Source: Cryphonectria parasitica EP155
Lineage: Eukaryota > Ascomycota > Sordariomycetes > Diaporthales > Cryphonectriaceae
Direction: 5' to 3'
Length of the DNA stretch: 64,000 bases
NCBI RefSeq assembly: GCF_011745365.1
Contig: NW_024468909.1
Span: 5,394,001 to 5,458,000, forward strand
In this document: positions 1 through 11,848 of the stretch, piece by piece
How the letters are laid out: every line of letters starts with the position of its first letter
Numbering within the stretch: position 1 is the stretch's first letter
Notes under the pieces: generated by a model
Told to the model about the DNA's origin: nothing
Database searches by the model: none
What the model saw: only the letters and a program-made list of their open reading frames with translations
Translations under genes and position numbers: made by a program

Positions 1-333
1 CTTTGTAGCACAACTAATTATCTGCCAAAACCGGAATGAAGTCGATGTTGACAACCAATGTGTCCTTTGACTCCCGTCCAGAAAGTTCCGCTCACAACAA
101 ACAATAAGGAGTCAGAGAACAAAGAGCACAGAGACCATGCCGCTGAAGAGTATGGCCACCTTAAATAGACTTAGAATAGAATCCCATTGATCTTGATGCA
201 AGTCTTTATTTTTATTTTTTTAATGAGTCCCTTTCTTCCATTGCAGCCTCGATTGCCGCATGAACTGCCCAGCCCAGCGCATCTCCCCCTCTGACCAACA
301 ACAGCCGACGACCCCAGCTCATAGTTACAAGAG
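1..333. other. 5' flank of the first gene, no gene seen
   Basis: No coding sequence is supported here. The stretch just before position 334 is AC-rich and probably holds the promoter and leader of the gene that starts there. No TATA box was identified with confidence. Confidence 0.4.
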
Positions 334-3300
334 ATGGCGACCACATCTCCACAGTCTGAAAATGTGTCGTCGTCCATATCCGAGCTTGCAATCATTTCAG
401 GGTCGGACAGTTCTGCAGAGGAAGCAGCCCTGCGGCCCAGGCGAGGACTCGAACAGGCGGGTGCCGTCGTGAAGAAATGGCGAAAATTCCGCGGTGTCTA
501 CATGGAGAGACGTAATTTAGTAGAGAACCGATGGTTCAGACTGGAGTTGAACAAGAGGAAGAAGCTTCTCACTACGCTTTGGAGGGCGCTGAGCGGGGGG
601 AAGGAAATGCCGCAAGCCCATCGCCCGGACGTAGAGTAAGTAATTATTATTATGACTGATAATACAATATCTATATTTGCTAATATCCTCTCTCTTTTCT
701 GTTCTTCACGATCAGCGCTGTAGCCGTATGGAGAGCCACCAATAAGGACCAGGAACCTTGGCCTCTCATTTGCAGTGATGCAGACGCCATCAAGTGGCCT
801 CTGTTCAACCAGGCAGACCTTGCCAACCGGCCCGAGGTGCTGCTGACCATACTGGACCACAGGGCGAGGTTCCATCCTGGGGCCTTCCAGAGGGAGGACC
901 TCTTCGGCGAAAACTATCCGCTGGCGAAGGCGGTTGGTGTCCTGCCCCTGCAGAGAGACCAGGTCACCGAGTACAGGGAGGGCATCGTCATGGCCGACCT
1001 GACAGGTGTTGCGCTGGAGGACAACGACCAGGACATGCAAGAGGAAGATGACAGCTACGGCACGATCAACGAGCCGGAGAGCCTGGAGGAGCTGAAGCTC
1101 TTCAACAGCTCAGACATGATCCTGAAGGAGGCAGGGGATGTAGTTATGGAGGTCCAGTATAGGATCTACAGCCTTCTCGACGACGTCGTTGAGAATATTA
1201 CCGGAGATAAGCGCAACAAACCTGTGGTCCCTCACGCATCCGACAAGGAACCACTCGACTGGCGGGTCAGACAGCCCACCGACCCAGAGGACCCGAGTTA
1301 CGAGAAGGAGCTCACGAATTACTTCAACGTCTCGCGGACCCTGCTGTCCTGCACCGCGCCAGGCGAGATGGACTGGGACTATGTCATTGCCCTGAGCGCG
1401 CGGCGACGAAAGTGGCACGAGCGACAGATTGCCGTCCTGAAGGAAGACCCCGGCGCGCTCCTCGACCGGCTACAACAGGCGCGAACCCACGGCAGATTTG
1501 GCAGCCAGTTAAAAACTAAGCAAGGGACCACTCATCCATACAACGACGGCAATACACAAGCCGACACAGATCTCCAGATGTGGACCCTCTACTTTCAAGA
1601 CATCCTAGCACATCACAACGAATTAGTGGACGTCTGGGCGGGGACAGGCCAAATGCTGGAAGACTTACGGACAATCCCGCCAGGCACACGCGCTTGGATG
1701 TCCAAAATCAAAACCCTGGCAGGCCTCACCAGCCCGGGCAAGGAAGTCCTGGGACTTCTCCTCGACGTGCTGGTCAGCGCACCCGACCTGCGGGAGTACT
1801 TCAGAACAGCAGCGTCCCGGAACGAACAGGGAGAATGGGTCGTGCCCATTGTAGACGGACTACCAGGGGCGCCGAGGATACTCAAGCGGGACAGCAACAC
1901 GATCGGGGCTCTTGCTGCTTGGCGGAGGGCCATGTCGGAGGAGCGAGCCCGCAAGGCCTTTGGGCTGCACACCATGGCCGAGGAGCTGCGCCAGATCCTC
2001 AGCCGCTTCAGGAAGAACGTGTTCAGCGAGTACGTCCTCGGGCAGGCAGACAGCTTCTACGACCTGACCATCGTCGCAAAAGCCGCCAACAAGCTCTGGG
2101 AGAGCTCGCTCATGCTGTACGGACGGGACGGCCAGGACGGCACGGGGGCCGCCAAGGGGGAGTGAAGTGATTTCCCATTGGCCCAGGCGAGGTGCGCACA
2201 GCTCCTCTGGGTCCTCGAGGCGCACCCGGGCATGCCTCTGCGCGACGAGATCGATGCCTATTTCAAGCCGCAGCCCGCCGTGGCGTTTGACTACCCGCCG
2301 CTCGAGGACAGGATGTCGGACAGGGCGAAGAAGGACAGGATCCCCAGGCGGATCAAGGCGGAGCAGAACCTGGCCAACTTCTGGGCGGCGGTAGAGAAGA
2401 CGTTTACGACTGGGCTTCTGGTTGCGCCCTATACTTTTCTCACGCTGCGGAGGGCCAGGCCGAATGTCACACCACCTTTTGAGCCAGCTGTAGCGAGAAA
2501 CAAGAGAGCCAGAGAGGAGTCCCCAGGCCCGAGAACGCCGTCACCACCTGCCAAGAGGATCAGGACAACCTCCCCCAGGTCTCCTGTCTCACCTATCCGA
2601 GCTGCCCTCCCAGGCGAGGGGGGCCCACGACGACCAGCCATTGATCGGCGGGCGGCAGCGGCGGCGGCGGCAGCGGCGGCGGAGGAGGAGGAGAAGGCGA
2701 GAGCTGCTACCGCACAGGCATTGGCTACACCTCCAGAGGAGCCTGTCCCTGCCAGAGAACATCCTCCCATCCAGCTGCGAAGAGATCACTACGAGTTCCT
2801 GGAGGCGCTCATGGTGCCCCCTCGAGAGCGCGCTGCTGAGAATGTGCTCTTCACAACCATGTACGTGATAGCCCCTCTCTTCTCTTCTCACCAGACATGG
2901 AGGGTTCTAATGACATAGCAGATTTGAGGTGTGTAGAGCTATAGGTTTCGAGGTCAATGAACACGCAGGCAGGACCAATGCTAGTATAGTGCTCGACCCA
3001 ACTCCAGAACTGCGAGAATCCCAGGTAAGTTCTTCATGAAAGCTATAGTCCTCGTACTTATTGTGGAAGAATCAAGCTGACGTAGCCACAGGGCATTGGT
3101 ACATCACTATCCAGACACAGAATCCACGGGTCACGATGGCTCAACCGCAATGTGGCATCTCGATGGCTTCGATCCAGGACTCATGGTTTTGGACAGGTTA
3201 GTACTCTCTGTTGACATTGTTCCTGTTTCAGGAAGATGAGGAGAACAAGAAAGGAATTCAGGCCTTAAGTAAGTACGAAGTGCTAATTTCATCATGGTTC

Positions 3301-3356
3301 AGTATGGCTGGACCTGGGAGAAATTTGTTATGGCACCAGAAGATGATGACGAGTGA
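334..3356 (+). CDS. Fungal protein of unknown function, six-exon model
   Basis: I cannot assign a function. A model with exons 334-635, 716-2116, 2192-2860, 2922-3024, 3092-3196 and 3303-3356 closes in frame at every junction and gives 877 residues. The middle part carries a motif with HERQIAVLKEDPG, which resembles the HxxxLREDPGYF-type signature I remember from a large family of uncharacterised fungal proteins (recognition from memory, not searched). The C-terminal third has a proline/arginine-rich basic stretch that looks like a nuclear signal, then a run of ten alanines followed by glutamates. The protein ends in YGWTWEKFV and an acidic tail, also reminiscent of that family. One in-frame TGA at 2163-2165 separates two halves that share a reading frame. 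The proposed 75-nt intron 2117-2191 removes it, but its GAG acceptor is weak. The phase of exon 5 is the least certain part. If the intron is wrong, this is a gene broken by a nonsense codon. Confidence 0.6.
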
Positions 3357-4546
3357 CGGACTTACAGTCGTAGATAATACAGAGAGTATTTTCTAGTCCG
3401 TGTTTAGTCAAAATGGAATATTCAAATGATTACTGTGTGGGACATATATTTCCTCGTCAGGACGTTGCCAGTGATGGATGCTCGGAGGCTTGGTTATTTG
3501 CACAAGGAAAAAAGGGTTCATTTACAAGAAACCTATCTACATGTCGCACCAGTGCACAGACGTAGACTGGGCCGCGGGTCCGTGCGCGTCTTCCTTTGTA
3601 TAAAAATGCAACCTAGAATTGATTATTCATGTACATAGTACACCTTTGCTACCACAGATCTCACCAAGACGGCAGAACACTCTCGATTGATGATAATCCT
3701 GTTTCGCTTCGCAGGCTTGTCAATAAGGCTCTGCAGTAATGTAGTAAAAAGGAAAAGGAGGGTGATTGGGCAGTCTCCTTTCACAGTATCATGCAGGCCA
3801 GGCAAGCCATGGTGGCCAGCTTTTGCACTCTCAGCTGCTTTCTGCTTTCAATCATGGCAGCCGAGGCACGATGCACGCACCAAAGACACCTCTTCCCTAC
3901 TTTATCCATCCGATGTTGAGTGAGGCTGCGCATCGTCCATGCGTTCGTTTGATCTCCATCATCATCCCAGTTTAGGATTCACCAACCGAGAATCCCAACC
4001 CCCTCCCCCCGGCCCCACAAGCTGTCAGCTTGGCTCAAGATCTAAATAGATTCCTTGGCCAAACTCTCAGTAAAATAGTTAGATTCATGCGTGGATTTCA
4101 TTCTGGACTTTAACCCCTGCCCCCCCCCCCCCCCATCTGATTTAGCAGGTCCAAACAGTACAAAGTTGTTTACACGATACAGAAAGCTCGGATGAACAAG
4201 GACAGTGAAATGGGCGTGTTGGGGGCCACATTTGGAAGAGGCAACACCACAATGAGGGGGCGCTGGTATATTCCATGTTTGGCGAATACGAGCATGGTGG
4301 CGGCCGCGTGGAGGGCTGCTGGTGCTTGCTGTTTTAGTAAAAGGAGGGGGCAAAAATGTGTTTATTCATGCTATGCCATTGATGCACCTTGAGTGGCGAT
4401 TGACTGCTCGTAAACGAAGCGAGAGCCTTTCCTTCGCCATATCGGTACGGTCTAAGTCTAGTCTAATTTTCTCAGACTTCTCCTCCCAACAAATGCATGC
4501 AACTCAAGGCAGGCTGGCCGAAAAAAGATCTCTCGCCAATGGCTAG
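3357..4546. other. Intergenic, no gene seen
   Basis: This lies between two convergent genes and should hold both 3' ends. It contains a run of 15 C at 4120-4134. Open frames here have no recognisable protein features. Confidence 0.5.
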
Positions 4547-5436
4547 TTAAACGGCAGCCGAGACACTCGCAACGTCACCAGGCTCACAATCTACGACAGT
4601 CATATTCCCCGCCGTTAGTTTTCACAAAGTACTTTCAGTCGTGCTCGCGAGATACACACCCAGCACTTACCCTCAAAGACATAGCCCGCTCGCGTCCACA
4701 GCTTGAGCTTATCGCGCTTGAACTCGGCAAAGTCCCACTCGCGGCCCTCCAGGTCGCGCTCGTCCAGGAAGACGTACGATTCGGTGATCACCTGCTCGCC
4801 CTCAACGTTGCCCTCGCCCGTCTCGTCGCCGACTTTGTCCAGGAGCTTTGGGCGGACGATGCGGCGGTCGTATTGCGACCCCTCACTTCACCAGGTCACC
4901 TTGACTGTCAGCAGCAGCAGCAAATTTGCCTTCCTTTCTCAGGGAACATTGAAGAGGGGAGGGGAGTCGGAAGCGCTGCCGATGTTGTACTAACAAGTAG
5001 TCAAGCTTCTCGAGATTGGCCTTTGTGATGCCGCTGACCACCATGCCAAAGACATTGTGGTCGACGTCCTCGATCATGCCTGGGTAGTCGGCGCTGCGGA
5101 CCCGGCGACGGCAGTAGCCGTGCAGCACAGCAGGACGGAAGTGGTGTCGAGCCTTGATGTCATCGGAAGGGCTTCTGTTGTTGTAGCAGACTGAGTAGAA
5201 GACCTGAGGCTCCATCTGTCGTGGTGTGTGCATTAGCTAGCGGCATGCTGTGGTATCCTAGCGAGGGTATGTTCCCTGGATAGGTGAAAGAGTGGTTACC
5301 AAAGTGCCTGTGTGAGTTGGTTGATTAGCATGAGACGCCCTCAATCCAAGGTTGACCAGGATGTCATCATAATCATACCGTAGAAGAAAGCAGTGCGAGC
5401 CTCGTCGACCTCAGTCTGGTAGGGATCGTTCTCCAT
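4547..5436 (-). CDS. Gamma-glutamylcyclotransferase-like (AIG2/GGCT fold) protein
   Basis: This is a putative small cytosolic enzyme of the GGCT/AIG2-like fold. Related enzymes release 5-oxoproline from gamma-glutamyl compounds, but many fungal members are uncharacterised. Exons read from the complement are 5379-5436, 5300-5307, 4995-5215, 4671-4885 and 4547-4590, giving 181 residues with all phases consistent. The 8-nt second exon supplies the T and L of the hallmark YGTLM motif, so the motif spans three exons. Later signatures are HHFRPAVLHGYCRRRV, DYPGM, the LEKLDYFEGSQYDRR stretch with the likely acidic active-site region, and a C-terminal EWDFAEFKRDK. Length fits the family. The start is the ATG just before the motif; the open frame upstream of it is taken as leader. 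Confidence 0.85.
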
Positions 5437-6440
5437 GGTGACTGTCGAGGTGGTTGCGCTTCTTGTGGTGAGTCGCGTTGACAATTGATGACGAGAGGCT
5501 ACCTGGTTGAATGTCCAGGTGGGAGTTATAAGAGTGTCCGGCACCGTAATAGATGGAGTAATGTCCAGGCAAGAGGGGGCGATGAAGGTGAGCCCGACAA
5601 GTGAGACTGCAGACACGCTGTCTTGATCTTGTTTGCCTGGCAATTGCGGAGGGTTCCAGTCTCTCTGTGTCAAATTGATCTATGGAAGGAGCAGCGTGAA
5701 TGATGTTGGGCCTGCAGTTTTTACATATCTTGAATCAGATTGAGTATGTAATCAGTCGTGAGTCGGCAAAGGTGAAGCTGTGTCATCTGCAGGTGCGGTG
5801 ATAAGCTCCCGCCGTGATCGGCGCAGCTACGGGCGCCTGTACACTAGAGACACAACACAATTGCCGCTTCCTTCAATCAGACATACCAAGCCATGATATT
5901 TGTGATGACTCTCTATATTCAAGAAGCGAGAAAAGCAAGGAAAAGTAGAGAAAATGCTATAAAGACGCTGGTCTTATCAGCCTGTCTACTTGCCACATTG
6001 TAAAAACGATTCTTTACATGCTACAAACACCTCATAGAACGAACCCCCCCTTTCTTTTTTCCTTCTTTTTTTCTTCTCTTCTTCTCTCTCTGTTATCTTT
6101 CTTTACAGCATATAGTATTGCTCAAAACAAGGTCAATTCCATTAACATTTGAGCCTTAGCAGAATCATTTCTTGTTCACTGAAAAGGAGGAAATGCATCC
6201 GAAGAGTCGCACACAATTCTGTCATTGGCACTGTACTCTGAAGAAGGACTTATCCCCGAACAGTTATCGTGATAGACGCTCTTTTGTTGCTCCTCCCTTT
6301 TCTTGCATAACATTAACGAAGCTCGAGATCAACCTCAAGAGTAAGATAAAAACTCTTGAGTCGTTGTATGAAAAGATGCCCCAGTGACTTTTTAGAGGGA
6401 GAAAAAAAGGTGCCGCTTGCTCAACAACACATGCAGTATT
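5437..6440. other. Intergenic, no gene seen
   Basis: This holds the promoter and leader of the cyclotransferase-like gene and the 3' flank of the NmrA-like gene. A pyrimidine-rich stretch lies near 6045-6095. Nothing else is supported. Confidence 0.4.
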
Positions 6441-7400
6441 TCACTGCTGAGCCGCCAGCAACTCCTTGATCACGTCCTCCACATTCCCCATATCCTCAGG
6501 CTTGAGCCCCAGCGCCTCATTGTCCGTCTTCTCATACAAGGTCCCACCCTCAGCCCAGATCCTCCGCAGCGTGATGATGGTGGCCTTGGGGTCCTGCTCC
6601 GCCCACAGCTTCTTCTCCGCCTCAACGAGCTTGCTCACCGGTATATACGACACCGTCCACTTGGCGCCCGTGAGCTTCTCGTACACGGCCAGCACCTGGT
6701 TCGGCGTCACCTCGAACGAGTTCACCTTGAGCGCCTTGCCCACCGCCGCCTCCGGGTGCTGCAGCGCCGCGACCACCAGCTTGCCCACATCCGGCATCGT
6801 CGTGAACGCCACGCGGCCCTCGCCGTCGTCCGTGAGCAGCGCCTCCTTGGCCGCCACGTCGAACCCAGGACACACGCCCGCCAGCCCCGGCATGCGCCCC
6901 ACCCACGACTCAAAGTAAGGCCCCGTCACCACATACGTGACCTGCGTCTTCTTCACCTCGTCGCGGATGAACCGCCGCACCGCCAGCTTCTGCTGGTGCG
7001 GCGGCTCCCCCGCGCTCTGGGGCCCGTACTCGATGTCCGTGCCGAACTCGCTGGGCAGGAACCACGCCACCTCTTCCTGGTCCGCCCACCGCAGCAGGTC
7101 GATCTGCTTGGCGATGGCCGCCCGCCCGAACGCGCAGATGACCGTGTCGATCTTGTGCTCCTTGTAGGCGGCGCGCACGTCCGACTCCGACTCCACGTTG
7201 CCCGTCACCACCGTCACGTTGCCGGCCTTCTTCTTCCACCCGTCCAGGAGCGCGCCCTTCTTCTCCACCGTTTCTGGAGACGTGAAGATGGTGATGTGGT
7301 CGAAGGCGGGCTGCGCGCTGACGACTTTGTCGGTGATGTACTGTCCGATGAAGCCTGTCGCCCCAAAGATGAGGATGTTGGATGCTTTGATCGCCGTCAT
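6441..7400 (-). CDS. NmrA-like / isoflavone-reductase-like NAD(P)-binding protein
   Basis: This is an atypical short-chain dehydrogenase of the NmrA/isoflavone reductase type. Members bind NAD(P)H and act either as reductases on aromatic or phenolic substrates or as redox-sensing regulators; the substrate here is unknown. It is a single exon of 319 residues. The N terminus has the dinucleotide signature GATGFIGQY within the first 25 residues. Then come VVTGNVESESD, a stretch where the cofactor-contacting segment is expected (VICAFGR), and FLPSEFGTDIEY, which matches the conserved PSEFG motif of this group. The chosen start directly precedes the Rossmann strand. The frame stays open upstream to 7511, but that part does not look like family sequence. 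No neighbouring biosynthetic genes point to a pathway. Confidence 0.85.
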   Translation of the reverse strand: MTAIKASNILIFGATGFIGQYITDKVVSAQPAFDHITIFTSPETVEKKGALLDGWKKKAGNVTVVTGNVESESDVRAAYKEHKIDTVICAFGRAAIAKQIDLLRWADQEEVAWFLPSEFGTDIEYGPQSAGEPPHQQKLAVRRFIRDEVKKTQVTYVVTGPYFESWVGRMPGLAGVCPGFDVAAKEALLTDDGEGRVAFTTMPDVGKLVVAALQHPEAAVGKALKVNSFEVTPNQVLAVYEKLTGAKWTVSYIPVSKLVEAEKKLWAEQDPKATIITLRRIWAEGGTLYEKTDNEALGLKPEDMGNVEDVIKELLAAQQ

Positions 7401-8240
7401 CTTCTTGATTTTTGCCTTGCTAGGGATTATGAAGTGTGGTGTAGGGAGGGGGGGAAAGCGAGATAGAGGAAAGAATTCTGTCCAATCTGGAGAACGGTCC
7501 CAAATTGACACAAATTTCCTATTCGCCTTTCTTTGCTTCTTTTCTTGAGCAAGAATATGTCGTTGATGTTGTACGGCAAAACCAGAGAAACTCTCGGAAG
7601 GAGACGGTACTTCGGAACTAAAGTCCCATCATTGCGCGGCGGGGTCTTGTTTAAGTAGTACAGAATAGTACTGTAAAGTGGGGTTGCGTTGTGCTCGCGC
7701 CTGGGCGAGTCCCTCAATTGCGAATCATCAGCAGCAAGTAGTACTGATTATGTAGCTAGTACAGATTGCTGTGTACAAGGCCTGATGAGGGGTTGCAACG
7801 TGCATCATACGCCGGTCCCTCGTGCTCAATTCTTGGAGATACCCAGACGCAGTACTTGTACATAACAATTGACTAATGGGATCTTCGAACCACACCCATT
7901 TGTTCCGGATCCGAGTACGGAGCAATGGAGCGGGACGGAGGGTGGGAGAGCACGGCGTTGTGTCTTCTGTGGAGCCCAGCAGAATTTAGTGCAATACACA
8001 CACTATGAGCGCATGTCCCTAGGAGACTTCATGGTAAATTTAATCATGTTGCATGCCGGGAGAAGCCGCGCCGCTCCCATTAGTTAATTGTCCTGGCCCC
8101 TCTCCCTCATCTAGAGGATCCTCCTAATGATGCAAGATCTGTCAAGAAGCACGCACTGACGAAATACCCCTCCGAGACGCCTTGCAAATGCTCATGGACT
8201 TCGCTGGCCCGTCATGGAAAAAAAAAGGAAGAAAAGGTCT
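7401..8240. other. Intergenic, no gene seen
   Basis: This is the promoter region of the NmrA-like gene and the 3' flank of the CDC16 gene. Small open frames lack family features. A T-arm-like sequence near 7885 was checked for a tRNA and rejected. Confidence 0.4.
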
Positions 8241-10256
8241 CTAGTTATCGTCACTCATTCCCGTCATGTTCGAACTTCTCTCCTGTGGTGTGCTCATGTT
8301 CAGCATGGCCCTCTCCTTACCCTTTCCTTTCCCTTTGCTATGTGGCCCGTTCAGCCTCGCTGCTAGTTTTGACCTTGCCTCTTGCTTGACTTGGTCTAGC
8401 TCGTTCTCGAATTCGGCCAGCGTACCATCGTCGTCGAGTTCAGCAAGGACACTTCCAGAGTTCGAGCTCTCGTCGAGCGCCTTGAGCAGTAGCTCCGTCG
8501 CGATCGGGTCCTGCGGGTTGATCGCCAAGGCCTCATGTAGAATATTGACTGCCTCTTCTGGCTTTCCGATGTCGAGGTAAATCAGGCCCTTGGCACAGAA
8601 GATATTAGCATCCTTGCCGCTCTCACGTAGGACCGTGTCGAACTCTAGCAGGGCATATTGAAATTTCCGCTGGCGCCGATACGTGTGGCCCAGATTCGTG
8701 TGTGCAACTATAGATGCTTTTGGGTCACTGTCGGTTGTGTCTCCAATCTGAAGAGCTTTCTTGAAACTCTCTATTGCCTCTGGCAGGCGATTTTGATGGT
8801 AGTAGACGATGCCCATCTCGTTCAGGAGGAGCGGGTCTGTTGTGCATAGTCCATACGCGGTGTTGAGAAACTCCTCTGCAACCGTCATGTTGTTCATGGC
8901 GTGATGCTGCATCCCCAGAAAGACCTGGGGCAGATGAGTCCCCATGAACAGCCGGGCGGCAGTGGAGTAGGCTGAGATAGCCTGGTCGTGTTCGCCCTCG
9001 GCGGCAAAGGTATGGGCGAAGCCAATCCATGCCGGACCGAAGTGCGCGTCCATCATACTGGCTTTGCTGAAATAGCGACGAGCTTCGGCAACCTTGCCGA
9101 TCATAAAGTAATAGGTAGCAACAGCGAGCCAGGTGCATGGTTCTTCGGGGTGGCTGTCGGCGAGCTCGTGAGCAACCAGAAACAGCAGATTCTTCTCTTT
9201 CAGTTCATATAGGCAGGCCAGGTGGATAGGGTAGACGCTGAAGTTGTACTTGTCCTCGGTCAAGATGGAATTGGTGATCTCCAGGGCCTCTTTGAATCGT
9301 GACTGTGTCAGGAACTGTTCTGCTCTTGCCAGGAGGAGATCCGGGTTCTCCTTGAGCTTGTAGTGAGTGGCGAGGCTCTCGCACGCCGTGTTAAAGGCAT
9401 CCTGTTTCTTGTACTTCGACAGCCGCGTACTGTATAGCATCTTGACGTAATGGGCTGTTTCCTGCGCGGCGTCTGTGTATGTGTCACCGCCGGCACCGGC
9501 GCCAATGGCGTCAAAGTCAAGAGACTCGAGGAACCCCCATTCTTCTTCTGGGGAGAGCAGTAGGTTCTGGGTCAGCTGATTAAAGGCCTCGAAGCATTGG
9601 ACGTCGATGCGGACAGCATTTTTATAGCACTCTTTGGCATGGTCGAAGGCATTTTGCTTGGCATAGCAGATGCCTCGCAGGTAGCACATGCCAGCCTCGT
9701 AGCGCCTATTCACTGCCTCTGACTCTTCGTGTGCATCGCCTTGATGTGGCCTCGAACTGTGAGCCGGTCTACTGCTCGCGCTGGGCTGGGCCTTTCGCTT
9801 GTTCGCATCTTTGGACTTGATCAGGTGTGTTGGGTCTCGTTCGCCCAGTATGACTAGGGCTTCGTCGAAGCGAGATTGCTTGATGAGACAATGGGCAGCT
9901 AGATACTGGCAGGAGGGGTTGCGTCTGACGAGATCTCGGTGCTCGAGGAACTTCTGAGCTCGAACGTAGTTTCCAGTCGAGAAGTGGACTTGGGCCATCC
10001 AAAAAGCGTCGTTATCATCATCTGGACACGAGAGCTGTCAGCTGAGAGAGAAGCTCTATGCTCTGCTCGGCCGTGTCGAGTTCTTTTGGCAAGGCCGAGG
10101 GGGGGGGGGGGGAGGCATTAACTAACCTGTCAGAGCCAGAAGTTTGTCGCCGACAAAGATGGCCGTCTGAAACTGCCCTGCGTTGAAGGCAGTCTGCCTC
10201 CAGTTCCTGAGGAAGCCCTCCAACTGGGTATGGTCTGCATCGCTGTCCGACGACAT
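8241..10256 (-). CDS. CDC16: Anaphase-promoting complex subunit CDC16/Cut9 (APC6)
   Basis: This is a tetratricopeptide scaffold subunit of the APC/C ubiquitin ligase, which drives degradation of securin and cyclins in mitosis. Two exons read from the complement, 10127-10256 and 8241-10021, give 636 residues. The N terminus (RNWRQTAFNAGQFQTAIF) begins the helical repeats. TPR units continue through most of the protein, with typical stretches such as AWIGFAHTFAAEGEHDQAIS, LLNEMGIVYYHQNRLPEAIE and AHTNLGHTYRRQRKFQYAL in the C-terminal half, which is the best conserved part of CDC16. A Ser/Arg-rich low-complexity insert follows the first repeats. The C-terminal tail is basic and glycine/lysine-rich. 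Length is close to S. pombe Cut9. The intron carries a 14-nt C tract in the transcribed orientation soon after its donor site. Confidence 0.93.
10099..10112. repeat. G14 tract inside the CDC16 intron
   Basis: Fourteen consecutive G on the plus strand form a poly-C tract in the pre-mRNA, about 14 nt downstream of the donor. It is discussed with the other homopolymer tracts in the findings. Confidence 0.9.
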
Positions 10257-11848
10257 GTCCGCAAGAGAAAGCACCCCTTGTTGATCCCATTAGAAATGGG
10301 AGGGGTTCGATGTGGAAATTACAGATCGTATAAAGCAGTCATGAGCTGGAAAGCAAATTCGTGTGCATAGAGGGAGAAAGGATTGGGCGCAAGAAGCTGG
10401 GGTGTGGTGGATGCGCGCGATCATGATAGAACCTTGTCGCGCCAACAACAAGGGGCAGCACAGTTTACTTCCGTTTCCTAGGGTTGCAACTGTGGCTTAC
10501 GTAAGCCTCAAAGTGAACAGGCCTAGTAACGACGACACCACCTCCCTTTCTTCGCGCTTTGCACCACTGCTTCGACCACAATTCGAGACTGGGGTCTACC
10601 AAAACCATGAAAAGTGGGAGAGTGAGAGAGAAAATCTCATCTGATTCCTAAGGCAGCCGTCAAACTTGCTACATGATGCTGCTTTCGAAAATTGCAACGT
10701 CTGCTGACTAGGTGCTCCGACGGACAAGGCTGTAAAGGAAAACTGGAGCTCAAGACATGCTATTGAAGACAGCCTCATAAGTCATCGCATAATATTGTAA
10801 CAAGAATATACTTTTTTGATGCTGACATTGCGCCGATCAATGATCAACTGGACCTTGCGCAGTTGTCTGCTGACTGAACCGGGGAGGCCGCCCTATATGA
10901 GCTGTGTCAAGCGATAAAGCTGCCAGCCAAATTCGTTGGAGACATGAGCATGGCAAGGCTAGATTTCCTTCCTCCCAACTTGCTTCTAGATTCCATGCAT
11001 CATCTCGATTCTAATCCGATCTAGGCCCTTCCATATAGAGTAGCAGCATGCCCAATAATTAGCCAGCATGCAAGGGGTTGTTCCTAACGACGTCGGCCTA
11101 GCATCTCGGACAGGTCGTTTGTTATCATCCCTGAATTCTCTACATTGCTACTATGTAGTAAAGGGTTGATATCAGTTCAAGATGTTTATGGCCGTGCCAA
11201 GGCTCAGGCCTGGGTGACTCGAGCCCTTGACTGAAGTCTGTTTGAGAGCGAGTACACACCTAGGAACATGCACCAGTAGGGGATAGTCCCTCTTGTAATT
11301 ATTCAAATTCTTTTGGGGGCTAGACTAGGCGAAAATGAGCCTGAGATACCACCCTCGAGAAACAAATAGGCCTGAGTAGTGCTGAACCTTACTTCCCCTT
11401 CCCCCTTCCTATTTTTTTTTTTTTTAACAGGAGAAGTTCTAGGGCCAGATCGTGTCAAAGTGACATCGGCTTGGCTCTGTGTCGACCAGGTCTGATGGTT
11501 GTAGCGCCACGAACGTGGTGGAGTCATCGAAGCTGCACGTTGAACGCAAAAGAAGTTCCATTTAGCAGTTGATCCAGTCGGAGACCAATCGGATTGTCGT
11601 AGACTTCGCACATGCTTAGCTCAGACAATCCTGTGATTTCCAACGACCGAGGAATGACATGTATCGAGAAAGCACGCTGCGTCGTATGTCGGCGGGCAAC
11701 GGCGACAATGGTGGCAAAGCCGTATAACTTTGCGTCAAGCCGCGGTAAGCCGCGGTTCGCATCGGCAAGCGTCATGTTGTTGGCGCTCTGGATGACCCTG
11801 GGTAGACAGCAATTTTCTCTATCATTTCCCCCTCTCTGCCGCCTGCTT
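10257..11848. other. Intergenic, no gene seen
   Basis: This is the promoter side of CDC16 and the 3' flank of homoaconitase. No open frame has recognisable protein features. Confidence 0.4.

Noticed and set aside
6417..7466. 349-codon plus-strand open frame
   Set aside because: It lies opposite the clear NmrA-like gene and is Arg/His/Leu-rich, as expected from GC-biased third positions on the other strand.
7884..7903. T-arm-like sequence (GGTTCGAAG on the minus strand)
   Set aside because: The flanking bases do not form a 5-bp stem and no acceptor or anticodon arm fits around it.
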